A DNA stretch of 64,000 bases from Dendrocalamus latiflorus (lineage: Eukaryota; Streptophyta; Magnoliopsida; Poales; Poaceae), in NCBI GenBank assembly GCA_017311315.1, contig CM029636.1, forward strand, positions 23,429,695-23,493,694. Reading direction: 5' to 3'. The notes under the pieces are model-generated. The model was not told the origin of the DNA. It searched no databases and was given only the letters and a program-made list of their open reading frames with translations. Position 1 is the first letter of the stretch. Each line of letters begins with the position of its first letter. This document shows positions 12,803 to 24,430 of this stretch, one piece after another. The position numbers and the translations under genes were made by a program.

Positions 12803-12815
12803 TGGTATCAGAGCC
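12803..12815 (+). promoter_or_regulatory. Copia primer-binding site (initiator tRNA-Met)
   Basis: TGGTATCAGAGCC lies two bases after the 5' LTR. It is complementary to the 3' end of plant initiator tRNA-Met, the standard primer for plant Copia reverse transcription. Confidence 0.9.
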
Positions 12816-14159
12816 TTTCGCGCCCAAGTATCCACGGTTCAAACTGATGGCCATCACCACATAGCAGGCAGCAAGGGAGAGCGGCGACGTGCCATTTCAC
12901 TACCCAATGCTGACGACGATTAACTACACGTCATGGGCAATTAGGATGGAGGCCTTGATGGATGCCTAGGGAATCTGGGAGGCTATTGAACCACCAGTCG
13001 GAGTGGCTGTGGATGCAAGTAAGGACATGTCGGCCAAAGCATTTATCTTTCAGGCTGTGCCTGAAGATGTGCTCCTATAGGTTGCAAAGAAGAAATCGGC
13101 AAAGGAGATTTGGGATGCCTTGAAGACCAGATACTTAGGTGTCGATCGGGTGCAGAAAGCACAACTACAAACCCTGCAGAGTGAATTCCTGGCCTTGCAC
13201 ATGAAGGAAGGTGAGACGGTTGATGAGTTCGCCGGAAAACTCAGTGCCATGGCAAGTAAATATAGCTCCCTGGGTACTACTTAGGAGGAACCGGCGCTTG
13301 TCAATACTACTACAAAAGAGGCTAAACTGGACTCTTACATCACTAGGAACCGTCTGTGCTGCAAGTACCACAGACGGTTCCTAGGAATAACCGTCTGTGG
13401 TATTTTTCACAGACAGTTTTTAATACAAACTGTCTGTGAAGTATCACAGACAGTTCTAGATAAGAACCGTCTGTGATAATGGCAGACATCACAGACTGTT
13501 CTTATTAAGAATCGTCTGTGATACTTCACAGGCGGTTTGTATCAAAAACCATCTGTGATAATGAAGTTATCATAGACAGCTTGTATTAAAAACCGTCTGT
13601 GATATGTTTTCCACCTCACAATCCTCCAGAATTTCATAGTCTCCCGCTTGAGTCCGAATAGAATTCTATTCCGAGACAACTTTAGTAAAACAGGCATAAC
13701 TTTTGCATACGGTGTCCGTTTTCGATGTTCTTGTACTCGTTGGAAAGCTAACGACGAGCCCGATCCAAAAATAAGCTAGTCACCCTCTAAGACCCTCAAG
13801 ATTGTCCATCGTTAGCCCCAAATTTGCGTTACAAGTTTTTAGTTTCTATTTTTGCCCTTTTTCTTGGTCTTCCTTCAGAATTTGGATTTTGCTTCAACTG
13901 AAAAGTTGTAGATCTCATCGAAACCTTTCAAATGAGTATATATAAGCTATATAAAATTTTGCTATTTTATCTTTTCAGACTAGGTATTTATATTGCACCG
14001 GTATATAAAACTTTGTACTTTAATTCATAGACGGTTGGTATATAGAACTGTCTGTGATATTCATTCATCATAGACGATTCTAGCTACCAACCGTCTATGG
14101 TAGAGAGTATCACAGACGGCTTGTATGTAGAACCGTCTGTGATAATCTGACCGTTGGGC

Positions 14160-14640
14160 CCGTCGATCATCCCTAATCCAATCTTAGCCAATAGAAATCC
14201 ATCAACCCTCACTCCACGGATCGTAGCTCCACCTCTCCATTCCCGCACCAAAAATTTTCGCACTCCTGCCTCTCCCTTCCCTATAAATAATCACCTAGAC
14301 CCAGCCTCCTTACCGTTCTCCTCCTCCTTGACCCTTACCATAATAGCCCGCACGAAGCAAACGACGCACAAGTCCACAGGAGGCAAGACACTGCAGAAGC
14401 AACTAGCTACTAAGGCGATGCTCAATCAACGCTGACGATGGTGGGGGTCAAAGATATCTAGCTCGTGCGCTGCATCTGGGGGCGAAGAAGGCCTAGGCAT
14501 AGATGATCTTTGCTTTTTCTCTGTTCTTGTTGTGGTAGCTAGATGGGTAATCTGCTCGTTGTTTTGGAATATTGTAATGGTAGGCTCTAATATTAATAAA
14601 AATAGAATGTGTATTGTGTTTCTTACTGTATTTGCTTATT
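14160..14640 (+). pseudogene. Rearranged histone H3 gene captured in the CACTA element
   Basis: From 14343 the frame reads ARTKQTTHKSTGGKTLQKQ then LATKA, clearly the H3 N-terminal tail (ARTKQTARKSTGGKAPRKQ..), with the start ATG changed to ATA. Directly after, from about 14424 to 14496 and in another frame, comes TMVGVKDI-stop-LVRCIWGRRR, which aligns to the H3 C-terminus (TIMPKDIQLARRIRGER). Roughly 90 codons of the histone-fold core are missing between the two. Upstream is a promoter-like stretch: a CCAAT motif near 14188, a histone-octamer-like CACGGATC (14215-14222) and a TATA box. Downstream (to about 14640) is a T-rich 3'UTR-like stretch. It cannot make H3. Transcription is possible but unproven. 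Confidence 0.8.
14281..14290 (+). promoter_or_regulatory. TATA box of the captured H3 remnant
   Basis: CTATAAATAA, about 60 bp upstream of the former H3 start codon and downstream of an octamer-like CACGGATC. The spacing suits a plant histone promoter. Confidence 0.5.
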
Positions 14641-15523
14641 TTCAGATGACATAGTTAACATTTCCTGAGGCTAGCTGAAAAAAGAAAAAAATAGATATAG
14701 AATGAACTATCACAGGCGATTTTGTGATATAAACCGTCTGTGAAGGATTATCACAGACGGCTCAAACCAAAAACTGTCTGTGATACTAGCACATCATAGA
14801 TGGTTCTATCTACCAACTGTCTATGATGAAAAAAATATCACAGACGGTTCTAGTTACCAACCGTTTGTGATACTCATCCATTACAGACGGTTGGTAGTTA
14901 GAACCATCTTTGATGTGTGAGTATCACAGACGGTTTTTGATTCGAGCCGTTTGTGATAGTGTTCTTCACAGACGGTTCTAGTTACAAACCATCTGAGTTG
15001 TGATTATCACAGACGGCTCACAAACCGTCTGTGATATCCTCCGATTATCACTGACCCATAAATTTAAACGGTTCAAAAAATCGTCTGTGATGATGGTTTC
15101 TAACCGTCTGTGATGACCCTTTTTGTAGTAGTGCAAGAAACTTATTGATTTAGTCCTATCCAAGTTCTTTCAGTTGGTAGCTTCAATCGAACAGTAGTCA
15201 GACTTGGAGACAATGTCCTTCGAGGAGGCAATTGGGTGTTTGAAAGCCTACAAAGAACGTCTTCATCTCCGAGGCAACGTCGAAGGGCAGTTGCTCTTAA
15301 CTCATGCCGAGTGGGAGGCACGACAGAGGGGCAAAGGTAGAGATTCATCATCAAATAATAGAGGGCATGGAGCTGGCAGGCAGGAATGGCGAGGCCATGG
15401 CAGAGGTCAAGGCCGAGGGCACGGCCGAGGCAAAGGTGACCAAAGCAACTCCACCACACCACATAAGGAAAACACGGGAAGTACTACCGGTGGAAGGAAC
15501 AAGGGCCACATTAGGTGGTTTAA

Positions 15524-16009
15524 TTGCGACAACTTTGGGCATTATGCCTCGAATGTAATAGTGGCAAGCGTAAGGAGGAAGAAGTTAATCTCACCCATAC
15601 CCAAGAAGATGAACCTGCCCTATTACTGACTGTGTGCACACAACAGCCGAGTGACATGGTCTTGCTCAATGAAGATGAGATGGTGCTAGAGCAACATACC
15701 ACTGGCATCAAAGGGAAAGATGGGATTTGGTACTTAGACAATGGTGCTAGTAACCATATGACGGGCAGGAGGTCTCATTTTGCTGAGCTTGATGAAAGTA
15801 TTATTGGGCGGGTGCATTTTGGTGATGGATCAATAGTGCCAGGCTCAGTCCTGTTGGAGAGCAACAATGGCGAGCAATGGCTGATCACAGGAGTGTATTT
15901 CATCCTCAGCTTGCACACCTATATACTGAGCCTAGGACAGTTGACTGAGGACTGGTGTAAGGTTGTACTCTTTGGTAATTCTCCGTGGATGTATGATAAA
16001 GAAGGCTGA
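15524..16009 (+). pseudogene. Copia protease region
   Basis: Contains [13 protein letters not shown], the Copia aspartic-protease signature with Asn in place of Ser after the catalytic Asp (also seen in other plant Copia elements). VHFGDGS and [17 protein letters not shown] follow. The frame differs from that of the gag part, so a frameshift separates them. Confidence 0.82.
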
Positions 16010-16079
16010 CCGCTCATGAAGGTTTAGAAGTCAAGCAACCGGCTGGACATGATAGTTCTTCACACCACACACCTGTTTG

Positions 16080-17020
16080 CCTTGTAGTTAGTTTGGAAGA
16101 GGAGGCATGGTTATGGCATACTTAGTTGGGCCATTCGAACTTTCAGGCAATGAAGCACATAGTTGAAAATGAGATGGTCCGAGGAGTACCAAAGATTGAT
16201 CATCCGACACAATTGTGTGAGGGCTGTCTACTAGCCAAGCAATGAAGAGTTCCACTCCCTTTGCAAGTAGAATACTGAGCTGGCAGTCCACTAGAGTTGG
16301 TCTATGTGAATTTGTGTGGCCCAATTACACCACAAACCATGGCTGGTAATCATTACTTCTTTCTTTTAGTTGATGATTACAACCGGTTTATGTGGGTGTA
16401 TGTCGTCAAGTCCAAGGATGATGCCTTCAATGCTTTCAAGAAGTTCAAGGTGCAAGGCAGGGAATTCATACAAACTGAAAATGCTGAGAACCAACCAGGC
16501 AGGAGAGTTTGAATCTCAGTGTTTCACAGATTTTTGTGTAAGGGAAGGTGTGCTGTGGCAACTGGCTGTACCCTACACTCCACAACAAAATGGCGTGGTG
16601 GAACAACGCAACTGATCTATGCTTGCAACAACAAGGAGTCTTTCGAAAACCATGGCAATCCCTGGAAGTATGTGGGGAGAAGCAGTTCATCATGCAGTAT
16701 ATCTTCTCAATTGAGTGCCAACTAATGCTGTAAAAGGAGCTACACCATATGAAATCTTGAAAGGGAGGAAGCTGAACCTGACACATCTCACAATTTTCAA
16801 ATGTACATCACATGTTAAGGTTCCATCTACTTAGTTGACAAAGCTGGCTGATAGGAGTAAGCCCATGGTGTATTTGGGAGTTGAGCCTGGGAGCAAGGCA
16901 CATCGCCTTTTCGAACCTCATGTGGGGAGGCTGTGCGTAAGCCGAGACATGGTATTCGATGAGAAAAAGAAGTGGAGTTGGATGGAATTCACAGTAGTGA
17001 CAACAACAGTAGTCTAGAAT
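16080..17020 (+). pseudogene. Copia integrase region
   Basis: Pieces in different frames show a degenerate HHCC zinc region (WHT..GHSNFQAMKHIV with stops), the core start LCGPITPQTMAGNHYFFLLV and DDYNRFMWVYVVKSKDDAF, then [13 protein letters not shown]. The catalytic stretch between them is frameshifted. The C-terminal part includes KPMVYLGVEPGSKAHRLFEP. Confidence 0.8.
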
Positions 17021-17136
17021 GGACCATGTTTACTGTAGAAGAACCTACAAGAGAAGATGATGGTACTAAAGGTGGCAACGTTTCAGTAGTTTTTGCAGGA
17101 GAAGGTGGGCCTAGAGGGACCAATTAAGTAAGGGCT

Positions 17137-18889
17137 ATGGCTGTACATTCTATACCAGTTGGATTAAACCAGTTGACAACAACAATTACACATTCTGCAT
17201 CTTCCAATACACTACAGACAGCTGAAAACAACCCAGTAAGTTGTGCCATACTTGACTCTTCCACCTATGATGCTACACTGATCAGGGGATTTAGATCTCT
17301 CACTGAGATTCATGAAGATACACATATGTTTGAAGTTGATCCTGACCATCTGCTCTTGATTGCTAAAGAATCGACCAATTTCAGAGAAGCAATATGTAAC
17401 AAGGACCGGGAAGAAGCAATGAAAAGAGAGATTGAATCAATTGAAAATAACCAAATTTGGGAACTCACTGAACTTCCATCTGGACACAGGCCCATTGGCC
17501 TCAAGTGGGTCTTTAAGTTGAAGAGAGATGCCATCGGTGAGCTGATAAAGCACAAAGCAAGATTGGTAGCAAAAGGATATGTGCAAGAAAAAGGTGTGGA
17601 CTATGATGAAGTGTTTGCCCCTATAGCAAGATTAGAAACAGTGAGAATATTACTGGTGTTGTCAGCCAGGGAAGGGTGGCATGTTCATCACCTCGACGTC
17701 AAGATGACATTTCTCAATGGAGAGCTGCAAGAAGATGTTTACGTGTCAAAACCAGAGGGATTCACTGTAGTTGGGAAGGAACATTTGGTGTACAAGCCAT
17801 CAAAGGCCTTGTATGGATTGCGGCAGGCTCCAAGTGCATGGAATACTCGACTTGACAAATCAATGCAAGAGTTTAGTTTCCAGAAGTGTCCCCAAGAGCA
17901 GGCCGTATACAAGCGTTAAACAGGTAGCAAATTGCTCATTGTTGGTGTGTATGTTGATGACTTGCTTATGACAGGAACATGTGAAGAGGATATTCACATG
18001 TTCAAGGAACAAATGGAGAAAGAGTTTGAAATGAGTGACCTTGGAACTCTTTCTTACTACCTTGGAATTCAAGTGCAATAGGACAGAAATGGAATCACAT
18101 TAAAGCAAGCTGGATATGCTAAGAAGATACTGCAGCAAGCAAGCATGTGGGATTGTAATCCTTCGAAATATCCAATAGAGCCGAAGTTGCAGCTAACTAA
18201 AGATGAAGAGGGGACATCCGTGGATGTAACTGAGTATTGGAGCCTTATTGGTAGCCTCCGTTACTTGATCCATACCAGACTAGACCTTAGTTATGCCATG
18301 GGAATGGTTAGCAAGTACATGGAGTCACCAAAGCAAAGCCATCTCCAAGCAGTAAAGCAAATCTTGAGGTATGTCAAGGGAACAACCCATTATGACATTG
18401 CTTACTGCAGGGGAGGTGATAGGCTACAGTGAAAGTGATCTTGCCGGTGATCTAGATGAGAGGAAGAGTACTACCGGGAAGGTGTTGTATTTTGCTGGAG
18501 GATCTGTAGCTTTGTGTTCTCAGAAGCAAAAAACGGTGGCGATGTCCTCATGTGAGTCAAAGTTCATGGCTACAATGGCCGCAGCATACCAGGCTGTGTG
18601 GTTATGGAGTTTATTGAGTGATCTGATAGGACAAAAACCGAAGGAAGTATTGTTGCGAGTTGACAACAAATCGGCAATAGCACTCATGAAGAATCCAATC
18701 TTTCATGGAAGAAGGAAACACATAGATATGCAGTTCCATTTCATTCGAGATTGTATTGAACAGGGGTTGGTATCTATGGAGCATGTGAGCAGTGAAAGGT
18801 AGTATGCAGATATCCTAACTAAAGCATTGCCAAGGGTGAAATTTGCTAAGATGCGGGAGCTACTGGGTGTCAGAGATCTTGCTATTTAA
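17137..18889 (+). pseudogene. Copia reverse transcriptase and RNase H
   Basis: The longest part (17137-17919) holds WVFKLKRDAIGELIKHKARL, VDYDEVFAPIARLETVRILL and KALYGLRQAP. A stop then interrupts before the catalytic box VGVYVDDLLM (near 17950). RNase H motifs follow: ESDLAGDLDERKSTTGKV, VAMSSCESKFMA and NPIFHGRRKHIDM, ending ADILTKALPR..LLGVRDLAI at 18889. At least three stops and one frameshift break it. Confidence 0.88.
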
Positions 18890-18911
18890 GTCAGGATTAG
18901 GGGGGGGTGAA

Positions 18912-19256
18912 TGTTGCATGTAATCTAGACTTAACCGGGTTGTTGGTTCAGTCGGTGGGTGTGCGTATGGTTCAGTTAGCCCGTGCGTCTTTCTTTCTGT
19001 TGCTGCAAGGTGTGCGTCCGAGTCGTAGGGGTTAAGGCTGGAAAAACCAGATCGTAGTGCTTAGTATTAGCTATAGCCAAAATGGTTTATGTTCAAGTTG
19101 CTGTATTGTGTATCGAGTGGAGAAATAATCTGAAAATTGCCCCCAAAATACTCTGTGAAGACATTTTGTTCTTCTCTAAACGTTACTGTTCATCTTTCAA
19201 AAATACAAAATCTGAGCGATTTCTTGGGCGTGTAGATCCTAGGCTCAATTCCACCA
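18912..19256 (+). repeat. Copia 3' LTR
   Basis: Direct repeat of 12453-12800, preceded by a G-rich polypurine tract (AGGATTAGGGGGGGG) and followed by the ATAAT target duplication. Confidence 0.92.
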
Positions 19257-19261
19257 ATAAT

Positions 19262-19967
19262 ACACACAAAATACAAATTCAAATATTTGTGTTTGCTATC
19301 CAAGAATTAAAGGAAATGGCCTATGCATGCCATGGAACCACTAGTACTGTTCCATGGAGGCATGCTCACGTGCTAGCTAGCTACCGTCCTTGAGTTGATG
19401 ACATGCACGCATGGTTATCTCACTTAATTGGATGGTACAACTTAGGTCGAACATGCTAAAAAGTGCTGAGTGCTGTGCCTTCTAGCTGATTGCGAGAGAG
19501 ATTGAGATACTAAAGGACACTTGTATTGAAAAATCACTCTATTTAAAACAGTTTCTACGGTGACTCCTACAGACATCTTACCTTCAGAAACCACTCTAAA
19601 AAAACCTGACTCTCAGTGGCTCTACTCACGTACGCAGCTGCATGCTGCATCTTGCATGTAGATCCTAAAGCTGTACGCACATACGTATGTCTCTTGAGTA
19701 ATATGCAGGTACATATTTCGAACACTTGTATTCAAGCATAGCTACAGCTGGGGGCACAAGGCGGTCTGTGGCGGTGCATATGCGCCCAGGCGCCACCGAT
19801 CCGACGCGCAGCCGGCCGGAATCAAGTCGAGTCCATGCATACAGGCAAGATAGAAAGGCTTGCTCATTGAGCACGCCTTCAGATTACAGATAAGTCTCAA
19901 CGCGTAGCTGTTTCCTGATATCACGCATGTTGAGCAGTTTCTACGCTCGCACGCGACGTCGAACCCT
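19262..19967. other. Old flanking sequence without a recognised gene
   Basis: Right flank of the Copia insertion. No NLR motif could be found on the minus strand. It contains a short inverted repeat around CCATGGAAC..GTTCCATGG (19325-19366). The Gypsy 3' LTR homology starts at about 19968. Confidence 0.5.
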
Positions 19968-20966
19968 AGCTCAAGAAGGTGAGGGAGGCGGCAGTGGGAT
20001 TTGCGTGAGAGTGGTGGAGAGCAAGGGAGGCTCGAGCAGCCTTTTATAGGTGGTGGAGGGGAGACCAGCATCGTGGAGTCTCGAGCGGCGGTGAGGCAGC
20101 CATGCGAGTGACGCCGACTTTGACGTGGCTACAGAGCAAGGCAGCATGACCGAAGCTCACCACAGTGGTGCTGAAAGATGTCGAGGACCACAGATTATTG
20201 GTGCGTGGGAGAGGTTGTCCAAATGGTGCACTCCTTGGCCCAGCGGTCGCATGAGGCAGAGCAGAAGATGAGGTGGAGCTTGGTCGGGCGCTGAAGCAGA
20301 GGCCGAGGTGGCAAACTACGGTCGAGCAAGAGGGGTCAATGAGAGAATAGGGGAGTTGCGCGAGGGACGAGGCTGCGTAGAGGTCTGAGCGGCCTCGTCG
20401 TCCTTCGGTTGAGCGGGAGAGAGAGCGTGGTTCACCGATGAGCTGACGTGCATGCAAGGCGCTGGACCACAGTCAATCTATGCACACACGAGGAAGGCGA
20501 GAACGAGGTGCTATCGCGGTAGAGCAGTCTTCGGCCTGGCTGTCTCACGGTAGTGAAACGGAAGGCGAGGTGCTGCCGTGGCAGAGCGCTGGCAGGGGAA
20601 CTAAAGACGAGGCTGGACACTGCTGGACGTGGCAGCGCACTGATAATGAGGCGATCACCACTGAAGAAGAGGCAGTCGCCGCTGAAGAAAAGGCTGTCGC
20701 CGTCCTTCTCTGGGTCAACGAGACAGCAGGCTGGCGGGGGGGGGGGGGGGGGGGGAGAAAGGAAGAAGAGGGAGGAGGAGATGGGTGGAGGAAACAGCTG
20801 TGAAGATAGGAAGGTTGGAGAAGGTGATAAGCTTTGCAAATTTTTTTGAATTCCCAACAAATTTTGAGTGGCATTTAGATAATTAGATTTAAATTCTTTG
20901 AAATTGAAATTAGATTTTGAAAATTTTGCATTAGCACAAAAGCTTCCCAAAAAATGGGATGTTACA
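19968..20966 (-). repeat. Gypsy 3' LTR, truncated
   Basis: On the minus strand it starts TGTAACATCCCATTTTTTGG, as the 5' LTR does at 33055 (TGTAAGATCCC). Homology to 32070-33055 is clear for about 1 kb, including a shared TATA box (CTATAAAAG at 20041-20049) and the long open frame 20432-20974, an LTR shadow. It then stops at about 19968. A 24-nt G run lies near 20737-20756. Confidence 0.85.
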
Positions 20967-20981
20967 GATCCCATTCCCCTT
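20967..20981 (-). promoter_or_regulatory. Gypsy polypurine tract
   Basis: Minus strand AAGGGGAATGGGATC directly precedes the 3' LTR start TGTAAC, the expected plus-strand primer position. Confidence 0.75.
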
Positions 20982-21039
20982 AAACAAAAAGGGGAAGTCT
21001 ATTCTAAGCTGGTCCTCATGCTCCCTGGTTACTTCTTGC

Positions 21040-24000
21040 TCTAAGTGGTTGCTCTATTAGACTTTGCAAAGGCGGATGGTCTGGTGTCTTGTCTGTTTCT
21101 CCATGGTATCGAGGATCTTGATTGGATGTTCTGGGTAAGATAGGTCTTTTTGGAGCTCGATGGTCTCAACTGGGGTTTGCTCTTCGGGAACTCTGAGACA
21201 ATTCTTGAGTTGAGAGATGTGGAACACATTGTGCACTTCTGATAGACTTGCAGGTAGCTCCAATCGGTAGGCAACTTCTCCGTACTTGGTGATGATAGGG
21301 AATGACCCTATGTATCTTGGCGCAACCTTGCCTTTCACCTTGAATCTTTAGATTCCTCCGAGGGGTGACACCTTGAGGTAAACATGATCCCTGACTCGGA
21401 AAGGTAATTCTCTGCGACGGTTGTTAGCATAGCTCTTTTGCCTAGGCTGAGCAGCCTATAGGCGATCTCTAATCAATAGGACTTTCTCTTCTGCCTGCTT
21501 CAGAGTATCTGGTCCAAAGATATATCCTTCTTCTGCTTCTAACCAGCGCAGAGGGGTTCTACACTTCCGGTCGTAAAGAGCCTCGAAAGGGGACATCTTG
21601 AGGCTTGATTGATAACTATTGTTGTAGGAGAATTCTGCATAGGGTAAACATCTCTCCCAGTCTGCAGCGAACTCTAGAATCTGGTTTATTCTTTCAGTTT
21701 GCCCATCTATTTGGGGGTGATATGCGGTGTTGAAGGTAAGGTGGGTTCCATGGGCATCATGCAGACTAGACCAGAAATGCGAGGTGAACTGGGAACCTCA
21801 ATCTGAGACTATTCTCTTGGGCACACCATGTAGACATACAATGCAGGCCATGTATAACTCAACTAGTTTATCTCCCTTGTAGGTGGTCTTTATAGGGATA
21901 AAATGGGCAACCTTGGTCAATATATTGACTATCACCCACATGGAATCATATCCCGACTTGGTGCGGGGTAAGCCAGTTATGAAATCCATTCTAACTTCCT
22001 CCCACTTCCATAGGGAATTTGTAGGGGTTGAAGTAGTCCAGTAGGTCTCTGATATTCAGCTTTGACCCGCTGGCATACATCGCAACAAGCCACATACTCA
22101 GCAATATCTCTCTTCATACGGGGCCACCAATATAAGGTCTTCATATCTTGATACATCTTGGTGCTGCCTGGATGTAGGGTGTAAGCCGAGTTATGGGCTT
22201 CCTTGAGTATCAAGCCCTTGAGATCCTTTTGATGGGGGAACAAAGGGGTGTTTCCCGTACCATAGGACTTCCCATTGATCTTCTACCATCTTGGGGGCTT
22301 TTCCCTTGGCTATGAGGTGCTTAAACCTCTGGACTCCAGGATGTCCTTTCTGAGCTGCTATAATTTGCTCCTCAAGAGTTGGGTGTACTTCCATGGCAAC
22401 TAGGGTACCATGCTCTACAAACCCTAGGTTAAGGGCTTCAAGTTGCTTGTAGAGTTCTGGTTGAAATTCTTACACCATAAGGTTGTTGCAGTGGAGCTTG
22501 CGACTTAAGGCATCGACCACTACATTAGCTTTCCCTAGGTGATAATGACATCCAGATCGTAGTCCTCGATTAACTCTATAGCCATCTTCTTTGTCTAAGG
22601 TTGAGATCGGTTTGGGTGAAGATGTACTTGAGACTCTTATGGTCTGTGTATATATCACAATAATTCCCAATCAAGTAATGCCGCCAAATTTTTAGAGTGT
22701 GCACTACTGAGGCTAGCTCCAGGTTATGGGTTGGATAATTATCCTCATGGGGATGGAGTTGTCTGGATGCATAAGCCATAACTTTTCCTTCTTGCATAAG
22801 TACACAGCCAAGGCCTTAGTGTGATGCATCATAATATACTTCGAAATCCTTGTGTATATCTGGCAGGACTAACACAGAGGTTGAGGTCAGCTTTTTTTTC
22901 AGTTCTTGAAAACTCTTCTCACATACCTCTCTCCATTCATACTTCTTCTCTTTCTTGATCAAGTGTGTCATTGGCTTAGATATCTTGGAAAAACCTTCTA
23001 TGAAGCGTTTGTAGTATCTAGTCAGACCCAGAAAATTACGCGCTTTAGTGACTGACGTGGGCTGCCTGCACTCTAGAACTGCCTCTACTTCGGAGGGGTC
23101 ACTGCTACTGCCCTAGAGGATACAATGTTTCCAAGGAAACTAATATCGTGCAACCAGAAATCACACTTGCTGTACTTGGCATACAGCTGGTGTTCTTTGA
23201 GTGTCTCTAGGACTACTCGTAGATGTTCTGCATGTTCTTTGGTATTCTTAGAATAGATCAAAATGTCATCTATGAACATGACCACAAATTTATTCAAATA
23301 TTTCATTAACACTTTGTTCTCAGGTTCATGAAATAGGCTGGGGCATTGGTTAAACTAAACGACATGACTGTATATTCAACAGGCCATACCGGGTGGTAAC
23401 AACTGTCTTAAGGATATCTTCTGCCCTGATCTTGAGCAAATGGTATCCTGACCTTAAGTCTATCTTAGAGAAGATGGTAACTCTCGATAATTGGTCAAAC
23501 AGGTCATCTATACGAGGCAAAGGATACTTGTTCTTGATGATTACATCATTGAGGGCTCTGTAGTCCACACATAATCTGATGGTGCCATCCTTCTTTTTAA
23601 CAAAGAGTACTGGTGAACCCCAAGGGAATGAGCTGGGATTGATAAATTCTCTTTCTTGGAGGTCTTCAATTTGAGTTTTCAGTTCTTCAAGTTCATCTAC
23701 TGCCATTCGATATAGTCTCTTAGCGATTGGGGCAGTTCCTAGCTTCAGGTTGATCACAAATTCTATATCTCTATCTGGTGGCATGCCTGACATTTCTCCT
23801 GGAAAGACTTCTAGGTATTCTCGCACTACCAGTGTTTCTTCTAATGGCCTTTCTTCAAGTTGATGTATTGCGCGACCCAAGGAGGGGCGATCCATACTAA
23901 CCTTTGTTGCAAGCCCAGGATACTTGGTGAGTATACCTTTTTATTAGCACAGTCTATCATACCCTAATATTTGGCTAACCGTCCATCCCTAGGATGATGT

Positions 24001-24430
24001 CCAAGGTTTGAGATTGCAATACCAAAAGGTCTGCTAGGAAACTAAAGTCTTCTATAGTGACTTCTACCTTGGGGCTCACTAGAGTAGCAGTTAAGGGTTC
24101 TCTTGGTGAGCTAAGTAATGCAGGTCTCTTTAGTCTAAAGGTTGGTAGCTTAACTTTTTCAACAAACTTCCCATAAATAGAAGAAAGTGAAGGCCCGGAA
24201 TCAAACAGTACTTGAGCCGGTACTGACTTAACAGAGAACGTACCCTTGAGTACTCCGGAGGCATCCTGGGCATCTTCTGTAGTGACATGGTTGACATGGC
24301 CCTGGTTTGGAGTCGATGCCATTCGTGAAGCTTGAGGTGTTTGATAGCCTTTGCTTGATGCTGAAGATTGGCCTTGGGATAGGGTGACTCCCAAATTGAA
24401 CTTCACCAGGGTGACTTAGCGGTCTGGGCA
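21040..24430 (-). pseudogene. Gypsy pol (protease-RT-RNase H-integrase)
   Basis: Fragments in order on the minus strand: protease with VLFDSGPS (near 24190) and LDIILGMDG; RT with [32 protein letters not shown] and the catalytic FIDDILIYSKN (near 23260, FIDD instead of YIDD); RNase H with [13 protein letters not shown] and NVVVDALSRK; integrase with a zinc-binding CDVCQR, the core MDFITGLPRTKSGYDS and TKVAHFIP; and a C-terminal HNVFHISQLKNCLRVPEE. At least six stops or frameshifts split the frame. Confidence 0.9.

Larger units (their letters stand above)
13305..15133 (+). mobile_element. Non-autonomous CACTA element carrying histone H3 sequence
   Basis: The left end TACTACTACAAAAG (first base of CACTA mutated C to T) and the right end CTTTTTGTAGTAGTG are inverted. 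A 3-bp target duplication CAA flanks them (13302-13304 and 15134-15136). Both subterminal zones (13345-13610 and 14705-15110) hold many copies of CACAGACGGTT and AACCGTCTGTGATA in both orientations, typical of transposase-binding repeats; further copies occur at 14028-14140. No transposase is encoded (1829 bp), so it depends on a partner element. The middle carries the H3 remnant. Strand is arbitrary, chosen to match the H3 remnant. Confidence 0.9.
12847..15620 (+). pseudogene. Copia gag, split by a CACTA insertion
   Basis: The frame begins MAITT and meets a stop at codon 6. It continues with INYTSWAIRMEALMDA, a stop, then GIWEAIEPP and the UBN2-type core IWDALKTRYLGVDRVQKAQL up to 13304, where the CACTA element enters. 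After it (15137 on) come SFEEAIGCLKAYKERL, a Gly/Arg/His-rich stretch (GRGQGRGHGRGKG) and a damaged CCHC zinc knuckle ([11 protein letters not shown], first Cys replaced by Trp and the last lost by frameshift). Stops and the insertion make it non-functional. Confidence 0.85.
12453..19256 (+). mobile_element. Ty1/Copia LTR retrotransposon, degenerate, nested in the NLR remnant
   Basis: A complete but decayed element: 5' LTR 12453-12800 (348 bp), primer-binding site 12803-12815, gag-pol remains on the plus strand, purine tract near 18894-18909 and 3' LTR 18912-19256 (345 bp). Both LTRs start TGTTGCATG and end CCAACA or CCACCA. A perfect 5-bp target duplication ATAAT flanks it (12448-12452 and 19257-19261). 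The LTRs differ at many sites, mostly C/T transitions, so the insertion is old. Gag is split by a CACTA element (13305-15133). Confidence 0.93.

Noticed and set aside
14343..14435. Working histone H3 or H3-tail gene
   Set aside because: Start codon is ATA, the core is missing, and the tail piece ends in a stop after five unrelated codons.
13345..15110. CRISPR-like array of CACAGACGGTT repeats
   Set aside because: Repeats are short, in both orientations, irregularly spaced and within CACTA ends in plant DNA; they are subterminal transposon repeats.
20432..20974. 180-codon minus-strand frame, with a similar 194-codon frame at 32442-33026
   Set aside because: Both lie in the two LTRs of the Gypsy element and are low-complexity Ser/Pro translations of LTR sequence.
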